DNA of 64,000 nucleotides from Vishniacozyma victoriae (GCA_017654735.1 JADPYG010000007.1:1-64000), one strand, 5' to 3'. Positions 35,873-47,955 are shown, counted from the first letter of the stretch. Made by a program: numbers and translations. Notes: generated by a model from the letters alone, not told the origin.

Positions 35873-36198
35873 ATGCCACAAGATTGTCTACCGGAAGGTA
35901 TGTCCCTGCCCCTTTCCTCAACCTCATCCTCCTCCTCTCGCTCTCCCATGACTTCAATCAGGATAAGAATCAAGAAATAAATTGATAGGCAGCATGCGCT
36001 ATCCAAAATTGCTTAACCTCCAACAATTACTCTGAAACGAAATGCAATACCCAAATTAAAGCACTTTATCAATGTTGTACAGCCATGTACTCCCGCCTAG
36101 AGAAGGAAGGGAAGAATAAAGAAACGGATAGAAGTGAGAGTTGTCCTCTGGAGCATATAGTAAAGAAAAGGATGGAGAAATTCAATCTGGCCAAGTAG
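35873..36198 (+). CDS. CMC4: Cmc4-like twin-CX9C mitochondrial intermembrane-space protein
   Basis: A small protein imported to the mitochondrial intermembrane space by the Mia40 disulfide relay. Two exons (35873-35891 and 36001-36198) give MPQDCLPEACAIQNCLTSN NYSETKCNTQIKALYQCC and a Lys/Glu-rich tail. The Cys arrangement (ACAIQNC, then KC and CC) matches Cmc4/MTCP1-p8 proteins. The start at 35873 gives about 85 residues, near the family size; upstream in-frame ATGs at 35822 or 35768 would add residues with an extra Cys. The C-terminal tail SCPLEHIVKKRMEKFNLAK is longer than in yeast. Shares the promoter with the peroxidase. Confidence 0.85.
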
Positions 36199-36678
36199 GA
36201 GTTGATTCGATTCGATTCGATTCGGTTGAGCCGGACTTTCGATCTTTTGGATGGTTTCTGAATCAATTACGAGTAAATCACATTACTTCGCACATAGTGT
36301 AGCATAGCATATAGTATAGCATTTCGTCATCTCACATGATACGATAATAAAATGTAATCATCAATTACCCCAATCAAATTCAGCTCCGCTCCGCCGAAGA
36401 TAGTCATTTCCCATACTAAAATGAAACAATGAATCAAATTAAATCAACAACCTTATCCAAAATCATTATATATACAATATGCATGCATACTCCGTCTCCT
36501 TCTTTTCTTTTTCTCCTTTTCCCTTCTTTGGCTGTTGAACGTACCCGTAAACAGTTCAGTGTACATTAAATATCCCACCCATATAAGAGGATCACCACTT
36601 CCAGCGTTCCACTCCTACCTTCCAAGACATCCAGGTCGGGTCCATCTCTCCCTATCTCATTTTATATCAATATCAATA
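36199..36678. other. Spacer between CMC4 and Sec61 beta
   Basis: AT-rich, including an ATTCG repeat (TCGATTCGATTCGATTCGG) at about 36207-36226 and AGCATA-type repeats near 36300-36320. Holds the Sec61 beta promoter; no gene. Confidence 0.5.
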
Positions 36679-37653
36679 ATGGTATGTCCAACCTGAATCA
36701 ATGTGAGAGATCGCGTGCTGACGATCAGTCCGACGTCAAACGACCCGTTTCCCCTCCTGCCGGAGGTGCCGCAGCATCCGCATACTCGGTCAACAGGCCT
36801 CACGGGGCTAACGCCGTCAGGTATGTCACTCCCTTTCCCCCAATCATACTTCACCCCGAGGTATATTCAGTCATGCTCAGTGGCTTCACAGCCACCTGTT
36901 CTTCGGACTGAGCTGATAAGTAGGCGACGAGCAGCAGCAGCCCCTCGACCTTCATCAGCTAGGGCAGCAGGTGCAGGTGGAAGTTCCAATACAATGTTGA
37001 AATTGTATACCGATTCAGGAGAGGCTGGTTTGAAAGTGTAAGTGGATGATTATTCCGGTTCGGGTGTGTTTTGTGTCGATGGGAATGTGAAGGGGAGGGA
37101 GGGGTAGAGACGAGAGACGGGATTGTCGGATTGGGTAGTGGGTGATGTTTCATAAATGAAATGTCTTGGATGGATGATGAGTATAATGATGAGGGTGATA
37201 GAGCGATGGAATAGTGGTGGGGTGTGTATGAGGCCGTGATGGAGGCAGGTAGAGATGAGGTACGAGTGCGGGCGTGATGGTCCAAGAGGATGTGGGATGA
37301 TGAGATGGGCAGTGGTGATGATGGTGATGACGATGATGGTGATGACGGTAAAGATGATGCGGAGGGATAGCTGATGATGATCACGGGGTTGGAGATGGAG
37401 ATGGGGAGGGAGATGGAGATGGAGATGGGGATGGTGATGGAGAGGACAGTGATGGTGGGAACGGTGATTGGGACGACGATGGGGACGACGATGGGGACGA
37501 CGATGATGATGTTGGAGGTGCTGAAGACAAAAGAGAAACAACTCACTAACATCCAGTGATCCATTCGTAGTAGTAGTCCTATCCCTATCCTTCATCGCCT
37601 CAATCTTCTTCCTACATATCGCCGCCAAACTCGTTCGAGTGTTTACCAAGTAG
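36679..37653 (+). CDS. SBH1: Sec61 beta / Sbh1 subunit of the ER protein channel
   Basis: Tail-anchored small subunit of the Sec61 translocon in the ER membrane. The first coding exon is just ATG (36679-36681) followed at once by GTATGT. Exon 2 starts SDVKRPVSPPAGG and ends GANAV, exon 3 continues RRRAAAAPRPSSARAAGAGG and SSNTMLKLYTDSGEAGLKV, and exon 4 gives DPFVVVVLSLSFIASIFFL (the membrane anchor) then HIAAKLVRVFTK and stop at 37653. TMLKLYTDEAPGLKVDP-like is the family signature, here SSNTMLKLYTDSGEAGLKVDP in two parts. The third intron (about 37039-37557) is about 520 bases long and filled with purine-rich repeats, very unlike the 40-60 base introns around it. Confidence 0.95.
37298..37516 (+). 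repeat. GGAGATGG/GACGATGGG minisatellite inside a Sec61 beta intron
   Basis: Short GAT/GGA-based units repeat from about 37298: GGTGATGATGGTGATGACGA-like, then GGAGATGGGGAGGG-like, then three copies of GACGATGGG near 37471-37500. The strand is almost free of T-rich tracts apart from GAT and lies wholly inside the long intron. Confidence 0.8.
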
Positions 37654-37888
37654 GGTTTAGAACAGGGACTATGTTAGGGTAAGGGATCAATAGACGTCAA
37701 AAGAGTGACGGTGATGGACGAGATATAAGAAAAATGTATACTCGTTCTGTTCGGGGGTTTACTCATTTCATCAAATTTCTTAACAAATCATCAACGGCGT
37801 TTCAATCATCCTCCTTCGTTATACTCGACAATACAATCCAAATACAGAACCAACACGAGATGAGTCGAGTCGATATATGGCTACCGAC

Positions 37889-38542
37889 CTAGGCCGATTG
37901 TCCGCGGGGTTGTCTGGTTTCGAAGTAGATGGCTCCTTCGCTTCCGTATCCGGATCCTGACTCGAATACAAATTCGGAAGCGTTCTCGCCGATGTGTCTG
38001 TCAAACATGGCAGGGAGGGAGGTGTGCCACCTGAGCCAATCTTGGGCCCAATCTTGCTCCTCTTTGGAATAGAGAGGGTTCCCCATGATTTGTCCGAGAA
38101 GGTTTAGGTTCAAGCACTCGATGTTTCGCTTCAAGGGGTGAGGTTCGTCTTGGTCTTGGTCCTGCGGTTGGATGATGGGTGTCTCTTGCTCATACATGGA
38201 GGGAGTAACGATAACGGGCTCGTCGATCTCGTTGTCGAAGGGGGTGGTGGGACCCATGGATCCAACGGATTCATCGGATGCGCTGGATGCGTTGGACGAA
38301 GCTCGGGTTCGGAATGGGATCATGGCAGCCGCCTTCTGGGCGCCGGTCTGGACGAAGGACGCGACTACGTTGAACAAGCTTCTGTTGATGATGACAGCCT
38401 GGGCGGTGTTGTCGGCCTGGTTGGTGGTCTGGGCTTGGACGACGTCTTGAGTTTGGGCGACGTCTTGGGCCTGGTCGACGTGTTGGGCGGTATCGACGAC
38501 TTGGCCATGGTCGACCTGTTGTTCTTGGGATTGAGCAGACAT
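37889..38542 (-). CDS. Orphan Gln/Asp-repeat protein
   Basis: A 217-codon frame starts at 38542, directly after an intron-like CTGATAGTGTAG acceptor, so a 5' UTR intron is likely. The N-terminus repeats VDTAQHVDQAQDVAQTQDVV-type units (hydrophilic, Gln/Asp/Val), then NRSLFNVVASFVQTGAQKAA gives a single amphipathic helix. The middle is Ser-rich with proline, with TTPFDNEIDEP and QDQDQDEPHPL. The C-terminal part has a folded look (NLNLLGQIMGNPLYSKEEQDWAQDWLRWHTSLPAMFDRHI). No family is recognised. Convergent with Sec61 beta, with 235 bases between the stops. Confidence 0.6.
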   Translation of the reverse strand: MSAQSQEQQVDHGQVVDTAQHVDQAQDVAQTQDVVQAQTTNQADNTAQAVIINRSLFNVVASFVQTGAQKAAAMIPFRTRASSNASSASDESVGSMGPTTPFDNEIDEPVIVTPSMYEQETPIIQPQDQDQDEPHPLKRNIECLNLNLLGQIMGNPLYSKEEQDWAQDWLRWHTSLPAMFDRHIGENASEFVFESGSGYGSEGAIYFETRQPRGQSA

Positions 38543-39520
38543 CTACACTATCAGCGTGGGTACGATGAAGATACGACGCGTCTAATAGCTGATGAGTGTA
38601 CTCACTGTTATACTAAGTAAGTAGTAACAAGGTAGTATAGCAAGGTAAAGTTAAAGGTATAGTATCTAATGGTAAGCGTTGTGCTGTATATGAGAGACAG
38701 GAAGTGACTCACTCGTTTACTAGATACTAGACGCGTACGAGTACGAGGTAGTATGAATAAGAGTAAAGAATGGATAAAGAAGAAAGAAGAAGAGATACGT
38801 TGAATTCGATAGGGGGTATATGTGTGAATGTGTCATGTGTGATTGGTGGAAGGTGGATTGGGTCAAGTTGTAAGTTCAACAAGGGTAAGGGTGAGAGTGG
38901 AGTTATTGGTTGATTGACTCAGATACAGATGGTTGGATCTTGAATCTAGGCCTTTTACCCTTGCTTATCCTTGGGATTGAACCAACGCCAAACTTACTTC
39001 ATCACTCAACTACCCCGCCCGACTCACGCATACCCGACTTGAATATAGACTAACGCCCAACAGGCAAGGACCCATCAAAGAGACAATACTCTCCAATTAC
39101 CAAGTCCGTCCCCCAACCCTACAATGATATTGTCCAACAACTTGGAACCCCTCCAGTCCAAGAGCCCACGTTACTCCGCCTCGCAGACCCATGCAATGCC
39201 CATCATCCCAGACTACTAGAACTGACTCTATCAGGGTTCACTGAACTCGACTCGATCTATCAAACGGACGGCCGGGACGGAAATGTAATGTTTAGCTACA
39301 TTCGAAATACTGCGAGACATCTACAATTCCGCCATTTGTATCGCCGAGTTGGCACTTAGCTCTCGAAACTACATCGGCACGTGACTACACCTACGGCAGC
39401 CCACGCAGAATACAACAACCAGGGCTCAAATCGGCTACATGGAGCAGAATGCATCGATTTTCGAGTTTCACGCCAGGTCAACTCGAATGAGGTACCATTT
39501 CCACAAACTCGACGAAAACG
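38543..39520. other. Gene-poor leader to the tandem array
   Basis: Includes the probable 5' UTR of the orphan gene at 38542 and about 0.5 kb of AT/GC-mixed DNA before the array. I see no gene or repeat unit that aligns with the array with confidence. Confidence 0.4.
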
Positions 39521-41262
39521 CTATGCATACATCCAAGAGCTTGACCGATTGATACCTTATCATAAAACCTACGTGAAGGGCCTAGATGACTCTTGAATCA
39601 GATGGGAGTGTGTGGTAGAGTAGGAATAGCGAGGTATGTTGAAAACGCGTTCGTCGTCGTTTGACTTGAGGACGCGACCACTTCTAGGAATTTTGATTTC
39701 CGAGTCCTGGGGTATAGGTAAACATCTAAACCCTTGGCCGATCAATAGCTCACTAGTAGAACTACATAAAGGCCTAGATGGCAGGGATAGGGGGGAAGTG
39801 TGGTAGAGTAGGAATGAAACGGTACATGTATGTTGAAAGACGCGTTACTCGTCGTTTGGGTCGAACCCTACTACCTTACAAATTCGGAATTTGGGATCTC
39901 GAAGGTTAGGTACGCATCAGAAACCTTGACCGATTGATCGCTTATCTTCACATCTATCCAAAGGCCTAGACGGCTCAAGACTAGGGTGGAGGTGGTTGAG
40001 TAGAAAGAGGGGAATCACAAAACGCGTTTGACGTCGATTGCGATTTCGATTTCGACGCGACATCTTCCGAGATTTGCGAATCTCAGATTTGAATGGGAAT
40101 GGAAGGTATGTATGCATCTGAAACCATGATCGATTGATAGCTTATCATCAGATCTATGCAGCGACCTAAAAGGCAGGGATAGGGAGTGTGGTTGAAGGTG
40201 TATGGTCGGAATGGAAAGTTGCATTCGACGTCGTTTGACAGTTTCGACTCGACTATTTTCGACATGTGGAAATCCCAGCTTTGAAGAGAAGGCATGCGTC
40301 AAAAGCCTTAGCTAATCGATAGCTGACCTCTAGAATTATGTATCAGCCTAGATTGTGCATGGATAGAATGGGGTGTGAGAGGTGTATAGTAGGAATGGGA
40401 AGGATATGTCGAAAGAAAACACGATCGACGTCGTTTTGGGATAAGACGCGATTATTTGACGAAATATTGAATTTCCAGACTTCAAAGAGCAAGGTATGCA
40501 TCCAAAATCTCGGCCGACTCATGACTGATATCTAGATCTACCCAATGACCTAGATTACTCAAGGAATATCTGGGATGTATGGGGGTATTGTGGAATACGC
40601 AAAACAAGAAGATCGAGGCTAAACGCGACTAGGTCACTCAAAGAGATCCAGACTACCAAATGTACGTATATTAAATTTTGGTCGGTTCAATGACTAATCT
40701 CCAGAGATCACCATTCGTCTAGATCGCCTGGGCCTACGACAAGAGGATGCTTGTTATGGAGACGGAAGGAAAGTCAAGTTCGACAACCAGATTTCTGGGA
40801 AAGACGCGACCTACAGTATAAGTCCTAGATCCAATTTCCAGCAATAGAAGGGTATGAATGCATTTCATAACCTGGTTCATTGGAAAGCTGGAATTCAGAT
40901 CTACGTATCGGGCCAAAAAGAGCGGGGCATAGCTTGGGATAGGAGCGTGTGGTGTCGATATATCGATTAAACGCGTTTGAACGGTTGTTCAGTATAAAAA
41001 GACGCGACAGGACCATATTCCCCGGGATAGAGAGCCCAGGGGCAAGGAGGCATGTATGTATCTCATGATCTGATTCGTTGGAGAGCTGGAATTCCGATCT
41101 ATGGATTGGCCTAGAAGATGGACCTCCAGGGTTGAAAATGGCGCTGTGGTGTCGACGAGACATTGACGGATAGAGACGCGTTATAAAACATCAAAGCAAC
41201 CAATTGCAATCTGTACCTCATTCCACGAACGAAATCCTTGGAGATACCAGTAGAGAGTACAC
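39521..41262 (+). repeat. Degenerate tandem array of about 190-bp units
   Basis: About nine related units start near 39521, 39715, 39910, 40106, 40291, 40493, 40662, 40852 and 41054. Each opens with a GGTATGCATC-like head, then a block like ACCTTGACCGATTGATAGCT, then GGCCTAGATGGC, then a GTGTGGTAGAGTAGGAATG block, then a CpG core with ACGCGT and/or GACGTCG and GACGCGAC, and a block like AATTTCCAGA. Units 1-5 resemble each other best; 6-9 are more diverged. No frame stays open across units on either strand. The heads of units 5-7 look like complete 40-45 base introns. Confidence 0.75.
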
Positions 41263-42791
41263 GCATGCATGCATCTGTCCCGAAGAAATTCACTCCGACA
41301 AATCGAGTTAGAGGACATACTATGCATGTACAATGTGATCGAAGCAGATTGAGACGTGTAGAACTACAACGATGAAAAGTAAATTGATCGCGACACGCCC
41401 TTTATACGCATTGTGGTTGTTTCGAAGCATGGTTCGGGATTTTGGATTCGTCCCAATTGGTTCTTGATGATAGTAGTGGTGCTTAGTGGCAGTCCTCTCA
41501 ATCCAGGTCACAGCATCCTATGTTGTCGTGGAGTCTCAGGTTCCAGTGAGACACTGTATGTACTCTACATAAGTAACCTAATCGAAGGATCCGCCAGTGA
41601 TTGTTGTCGTCCAAAAGCTTTCCCTCGGCATTCCACCTATCTATCCCCCTCTTGACCATGGCATCACAACCTAGATGACCTCATTGACTATCCGGCCTCG
41701 TCCAATCCAACAGCGCCCCCGGTATTACCGCCAGATAATGTGGATAATAGTGAACAAGGACTAGAGCTTAATACCTCGCATCCTTCTTGCTTTCCCATGG
41801 CCATGAAATCATTTCCACCCTTCGATCGCTTTCCATCGTTCCCCACTGCGTTAGCGAATTCCTTTCATTCCCTCTTTGACTCATGTCTATATTTGCCCGT
41901 CGAATATCGATTCGGTAGTATTGGGTGGGATGTTTAAACGTGAAGTCGTGAGATGGAAAGGGCGATGTCTATCAATGATGGTAGCTTCCCGGAACTAGAC
42001 TTTTGTGTGTTGGTGTAGCTGGGTATATGATGAACGAAGCTTAGATGATGTTGGTGTTGTATATTCGAATCGACACCATCATCCCCTCCATTACCTTTCT
42101 CCATCCTGATTCCCATCCTGGTCCCTTGATTTCCATTTCTTGTATCCGTCTTATTTATAATAGATGTATACATATCTTCCATGAACTTATATGCCGTATC
42201 GCTTTGACTGTCGAAGAGTCTAAGTCTTTGAAAGGTGGGTTCGGAATGAGGAATGATCAGGGGGTTGGTATATACATCTTCCTGGTGTAGGCTCCATATC
42301 CGTCTTGTCTCCCTGCCCAATTTCCCTCTCCCCATGAGTTCTTGTATCCTGTCATTCTAGCGTCGTTCCGTTCTTTATCTCCCACAACGTCATCTAGTTC
42401 ACACATCCATGTCTCCGTGCGTTGATATCGTTCTGCGCCTTGTATCTGTCACTTGCTGTGTGATGTACTGTGCAGTATGTGTACAATGGCATACTACTTA
42501 ATGTCTAGTATGACCGTAGATCGGTACAGAAGACGAAAGTAGTGAGGATGCAAGAGTGTGTGTGTGTTTGTCCAAAAGGCACGCACGCCCATCAACCAAC
42601 TCCCTCAACAATTAAACCTCAGTCAGTCTCTCCCATGACCAGGTCGACGACCAAGCTATCACTATCACTATCATATATATACATTCATAGCAATATCGTC
42701 ATCCACCCCCAAGAAATGCTTAACTACTCTACTCCTGGAACAATAAACATTTGTATTTATCCCATTTCAACCAAGATATCATTCTCTTTCA
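41263..42791. other. Gene-poor DNA after the array
   Basis: The only long frame with a true ATG is 41934-42335 (-, 133 codons), with no motif; I do not call it. A (GT)n-like run stands at about 42556-42568, and TATATATA near 42676-42682. The right end is the 3' flank of the MLP1-type gene. Confidence 0.4.
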
Positions 42792-45700
42792 TTACGTACT
42801 TCCACTTCCACCTCCAGCTCCGGGCCCACTAGGTCTCCTAGCACCCCCGCCTCTAGGCGCAGCTCCTCTAGGTCGTTTAATCACCCTAGGTCCCGTTCCC
42901 GGAGTTCCACTAGCAGCAGCAGCACCTTGGATTCTACCCAATATACTTTCCGCAGGTGGTTTCTGTTCAGCGGGGGTAGTAATCGTAGTATTCGTTTCTC
43001 CAATCTCGCCATCTTCGGGTGCGGGGCGTTTAAGGGATGTGGGGGATGTAGGTGTAGTTTGGGATAACGTGGCGTTGACAGCTGACCGTCAACTCACACC
43101 ACACATGGAAAAAGAAGGGAGGAGAGGGTACATACCATTTAATACTGGATTCTTTGCTGCACCTCCTCTTGGAGCTGCGCCACCTCGGACTGCTGCTCCT
43201 CGGCCTCTGCCCCTGGTTGCCGTTCCTCGAACTGCACCGGTACTAGTACTAGTACTAGGTCCAGCGGGGGTGGTGACCACGGTCGTAGCAGCAGGAGCTC
43301 CGGGTGTAGTAGCGTTCCCAGCAGGTCCAGTCGGTGTCGCCTTGGCGGGGGTAGGGGTAGGAGCAGGTTTACCCTCCAAACCAGCCAATTTCGTTTCCAA
43401 AGTCTCCTTGGTCCTTTCCAAAGTCTTTCGACTGATTTCAGCAGTCTTGACCAATCTCTCTGCAGCCTTTAATTTCGTCGTCAAAGCTTCTACTTCTTCC
43501 TTCAATTTCGAATCTCCTCCTTCTGTAGTGTTTGCGGCTTTCGCTTCAGATAGTCGACTTTCGAAAGATGAGGTGAGTTCAGCTTCCTTGGCAGCGACTG
43601 CGCTCTTGATAGCTTCATCGCTAGGTGTCGAAGAAGAAGCAGCGAGAGCAGATTGATGTTCGGCTTGAAGTTCCGTCTCGCGCTTGGAAACAGCGTTTCG
43701 GACAGCTTCATCGATAACAGACTGATCAGGTTTGGTTTCACCAGTACCGGAAGTGGTGGCAGATTCGAGTCGGGTTTTCAAATCGGCAACTTCCTTTTCG
43801 AGATCGGCAATACGAGCGTCCAAAGTCACTTTCTCAGATTCCAGCTCTTTGATTCGAGCGCCAGCGGCAAGCTTGTCTCGCTGCAGGTTCCCATTGACTC
43901 GGTTGACTTTGACGACATTCTCGGTATATCTCTTTAGAGCATCAGCACAAGATCATGAAAATGACGAAGGAACATACCTCGTTCAAAGCAGCCAGCTCGG
44001 TTTCAAGTTCCTTGGTCTTGTTCTCTAGGGTTGCTCGCTCATCGTCTGCGAGTGGAGCTGACGGAGTGGATTCCTTAGCAGTGGCGGCAACGGGAGCGGC
44101 AGGTGCGGGGGCAGCTTTAGCAGCTTCCAAATCCTTCTTAGCCTGATCCAACTGCTTTTGCAAGCTCTCCTTCTCAGCCCGTAGCGAGGTCTACATATCA
44201 GCTCCAATCTCTACTGATGTGATTGGACTTACAAGCTCAGCAGAATCGGTAGGTACCTCGGCAGAACTAGGCGTAGCGACAGCCGCAGCCGCAGGTGCCG
44301 GCGCAGAGGTTGCCTTCTTCTCCAATTCTCCGATCTTGGCCTTACTTCCCTCCAATTCCTTAGTCAATCCTTCAACCTTGGTAGTGAGTTCCGCAACAGC
44401 TTTCTCCTTCTCTTCCAGAGTCGTCTGTCGGGTCCTTGCTTCCTGGGTAAGGGTATCGGCTCGTGCTTTCCATCGAATACCGATGGAATGTTTCATCTCG
44501 ACGTCTTTCTTGCTCTTTTCGAGGTCGGCAGAGAGGGACGTAATCTGTTCTTGACGACTGGAAGCTAGTGTGTCGGCAGCTTCCTTTTCGGCTCGAAGGG
44601 ATTGAGTAGCTGATTCGACTCGACCGTCGATTTCAGATGCTCGTTTCTGCTATTAGCACGACTCTCTACTTCTATGTGTGTCAACATACCTCAGCAGCGG
44701 CGGTGGCATCCCTGGCTTCTTGCAGTTGAGTCCTGAGCGCCGTCCTGTGGGATCAGCTTATTCTGCCTGGCAACGAAACCGCTAGCTTACGATTCCCTCT
44801 GAACCTCTTCGATCCTCTTTTCAAGCCTTTGCCTATCTTCCGACCTGGTCTTTTCACTCTCTGCACCAACACTAGTGAGATTATCAATAAGTTGTTGTAA
44901 TTTAGCCCGTTCATTTTGAACAGATCTGAAATCGGTTTGTAATCGATATTCACTGCTCTATCTACATCAGCTTTGTCCAACAATTAAGGAAAGAAAGCGT
45001 ACCTGCCACTGCTCCTTCTCGGCTCGAAGGGTAGAGGCGTCTGTACGTAATCGGTCAACTTCTGCTTGTTTGCTTGCAATCTGCTCGAGTGCCTGGTTGT
45101 TAGTGTTGACAATATAAGTACAAGAGGGACATACAGATTTACGCTCATTCTGAGCTTGGTTGATTGCACCCTGTAATTGTCGATATTGCTGATCGAGATT
45201 ACTGTATTCCTGTTTCTGGAGCGTATTAGAATCAGCGAGAATGCGGTGTTGTTCTGACATATAAGCTTCATTCCATCCAGGGACGGTACATGTGAGCTTA
45301 CCCTCAAGAAGAGTTGCTTTAGCATCTGCCTTTGCCCTCTCAACCTCAGCGACGCCAGCAGCCTCTGACTTAGCCCTCAATTGATCCCTAATCTCCTTAA
45401 TCTCCGCCTCGGCTTTCGACCTAATAGTATCCATCTCCGCCTGGAGCGAAACAATAGTTTGCTGATGTGGTGAATCACCATCACCATTTCCACTAGGCGA
45501 CCAATTGAGTCCTTCTCCCTTTGCCAACAATTTCGAAAAGAAATCACGTTCTTTGACGGCTTCATTCATTTTCTTCTGGGCTTCCAAGAGCTGAGCATGA
45601 AGCCGATTAATTGTCTGAGTAGCTTGCTCGAGGGTAGCGGCAGTATCGAGATCATCTGTATCGGAAGTTGCACGGTTGATTTCCTGGGCGTCGAGTTTAG

Positions 45701-47554
45701 CCATGAGCCCACGAGTCATTTTGAGGAGTTTATGATTTTGTTCCTGTAGACCCCTGATTGAACGGAATTCGAGTAGGTGGTCGGTAATAAGATCGCCCTC
45801 GACTGGAGTGGGGCCGTCCATGGGACTGTTTGCTAGTGTTGGGTCGTCTCGGATTGCCAGTTGACGAAGTAGACCTTGGACTTGACGGCTGAGATCATCA
45901 GTGGTAGCGCGTAGAGCGGCGACTTCCTCTTCGTTTTGGGAGGAGGAAGCTTGGAGAGATTTGATAGTGTGTTCGTGGGCGTCTCGAGCAGCCATGACAG
46001 TCGAGAGTTGTCCAGCGAGGGCAGTAGCTCGTTCCATGGCAGCATCTCGTTCGGCCTGCTGTTCGTCCAATAGGGGTTGCTATACATCAGCTCGGTCCAC
46101 TTTAAGGAGTTCACAGCTCACCTTCTCCGCTAGATCCGCACTGATCTCATCCAAGATCTGAGTCAATCTAGAGACCTCATTCTCTGAAGCCCTCAACTTG
46201 GCCTCCATAAGTGTAAAGTCGGTATAGAATTGAGTATACGTCTTTCCACCCGCTTTAGCCCCACTAGCAAGAGCAGCAGCAGGTGATAATCCGCTCCCTT
46301 CGCCGGAAGCCATAGCAAGTCGATCCACAACGACCTTCAAGTCCTCAGCTCGCTTTTCAACCTCCTTCCTGGTCCTTTCTTCCTTCTTCCATTTCTCCTC
46401 CCAGTGTCTCTCCTTTTCAGCGAAAGCATCCGTAATCCTCTCCAATTCAGATTCACGTTCGAGAATGGCTTGTCGAGCATCTTGTCCTCGTTTCTCCAAT
46501 ACCCGATTTTCGTCCATTAGGCGATTCATTTCAAGCGAGGATGAAGTCTTTTTCTCAGCAGCGGACGAAGTGAGTCGGGCGATATTAGCGTGAGCCTCGG
46601 CGAGACGTTGCGAGACGTCATTGTAGCTTCTCTGAAGGGCGTGGTGGGATGATTCGGAGGATGTGAGTCGAGCAGATAGATTATCGTATTGAACCTGAAG
46701 GTCTGATAGTTCAGATTGCTATCGGTCAGCTTAAACTCGAATGAACGCAAAAGAGCTTACCTTCTCCGCCCTGTATTTTCCAAACCTCTCTTCAACCTCT
46801 GCAGTTCCTTTGGACAGGTTCAAAACTTCAGCTCGAGCAGCTTGAAGCGCCTGGGTAGCTCGCTGCTCATTGAACTATTATCAGCCATGATCACGATTTC
46901 TGACGTACCTTTGAAGACTCTGCGGCCATCTTCAACTCGGAGACCTCAACGTCGAGATGGGCGATTTTGGAGGATGCCTCGGCCCGCTGGGTCCGAAGTG
47001 CATATAGCTCCTCTGTAGATGTCAGCTGAGTTCCGGCAGAAGAGAGCGTAGCTTACGAGTGCTCCTTGATGATCTCAGTTGTAACCTCTCAACCTCCTCT
47101 AGAAGTTCCCTCTTTTCACTTTCGACCGACTACTTGATCAGCTTTGTCAAAGCACAGGACTCGAAAGCTTACATCTATACGGAGCTGAATGACCGAGAGC
47201 TCAGCAGATGAACCATGGTAAGTGTTCTGCAATTGGCTTAATTGCGTCCTCAGCTGATTATTTGTCGTTACTGCTCTGTCAGCTGTGATCATCTTGAAGA
47301 TAGGGAATAAGCCTACCAGACCCATCCCTAGCTTCCTCAACCTCCTTCTTCTCCCTTTGTAAACGTTCATTATCCGCTTCCAACTCCTTCAACCGTTTCT
47401 GTGCATCTGCCAATGCCTGTTCCTGCTCGACTTGTTGTTTAATATCGGCAGGTAGTGCATTCTCCCCGCCGGAAGAGGTAGAGCTCTCCATGACCGTATC
47501 AGCCGGTACATCCAATGACCCCGAAGCAGGGGGATTGGGTGGGTCTGATGACAT
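42792..47554 (-). CDS. MLP1: Nuclear basket coiled-coil protein, Mlp1/TPR family
   Basis: Long coiled-coil protein of the nuclear pore basket that tethers mRNA export and surveillance factors. Starts at 47554 (MSSDPPNPP) with a disordered leader, then about 1,100 residues of heptads over roughly 14 exons. Diagnostic TPR/Mlp stretches: LEMNRLMDENRVLEKRGQDA, TYTQFYTDFTLMEAKLRAS, SPMDGPTPVEGDLITDHLLEF followed by RSIRGLQEQNHKLLKMT. The coiled coil ends with a Gly/Ala/Thr/Pro-rich tail (TTPGAPAATTVV; GRGRGAAVRGGAAPRGG) of RGG character, then LKRPAPEDGEIGE and IKRPRGAAPRGGG, with the stop at 42792. Two KRP-type basic clusters there could be nuclear signals. Confidence 0.88.
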
Positions 47555-47714
47555 TGTTGATAGGAGTGATATAAGGTAGGTGAAGAATAGGAGTTGGTGA
47601 GCAGTGACTTTAGATTCACCTTTATTCACTCCCCCCCTTATAAGATACGACGTGACTCTGTAGCTTCCTGTTCAACCTTCTATACCTTCTCTAATTAATC
47701 AATCAATCAATAAA
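47555..47714. promoter_or_regulatory. 160-base divergent promoter of MLP1 and NMT1
   Basis: TTATAAGA at about 47638-47645 lies 70 bases before the NMT1 ATG; the TCAATCAATCAATAAAATG leader is typical of fungal 5' UTRs. MLP1 starts 160 bases away on the other strand. Confidence 0.6.
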
Positions 47715-47923
47715 ATGCCACTTCCTCAAAACGATACTCTACCAGTAGAGGCTGGCGCATCTAGCTCCAATACAGTTGATGGAGCCGAGACAGAAGAGCT
47801 TATTGCCAAAATCCAAAATTTAGGTGGTCAAGGCGCTGAAGTCGAGAACGAAGATGAGGAGGATAACGACGAGGGAGAGGACAATGAGGATGTGACAGCT
47901 GAGGGAGGGGATGGAAACGCGGA

Positions 47924-47955
<32 letters not shown>

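Noticed and set aside
39521..41262. CRISPR-like or centromeric reading of the array
   Set aside because: Units are diverged ~190-bp blocks without identical short repeats and unique spacers, and the region is short and not retroelement-rich.
41934..42335. 133-codon minus-strand frame with an ATG
   Set aside because: No recognisable feature, no splice context, near degenerate array DNA; left as unproven.
42751..43656. 301-codon plus-strand frame
   Set aside because: It is antisense to the Ala/Gly/Pro-rich tail of the MLP1-type gene; long only because of GC-rich codons.
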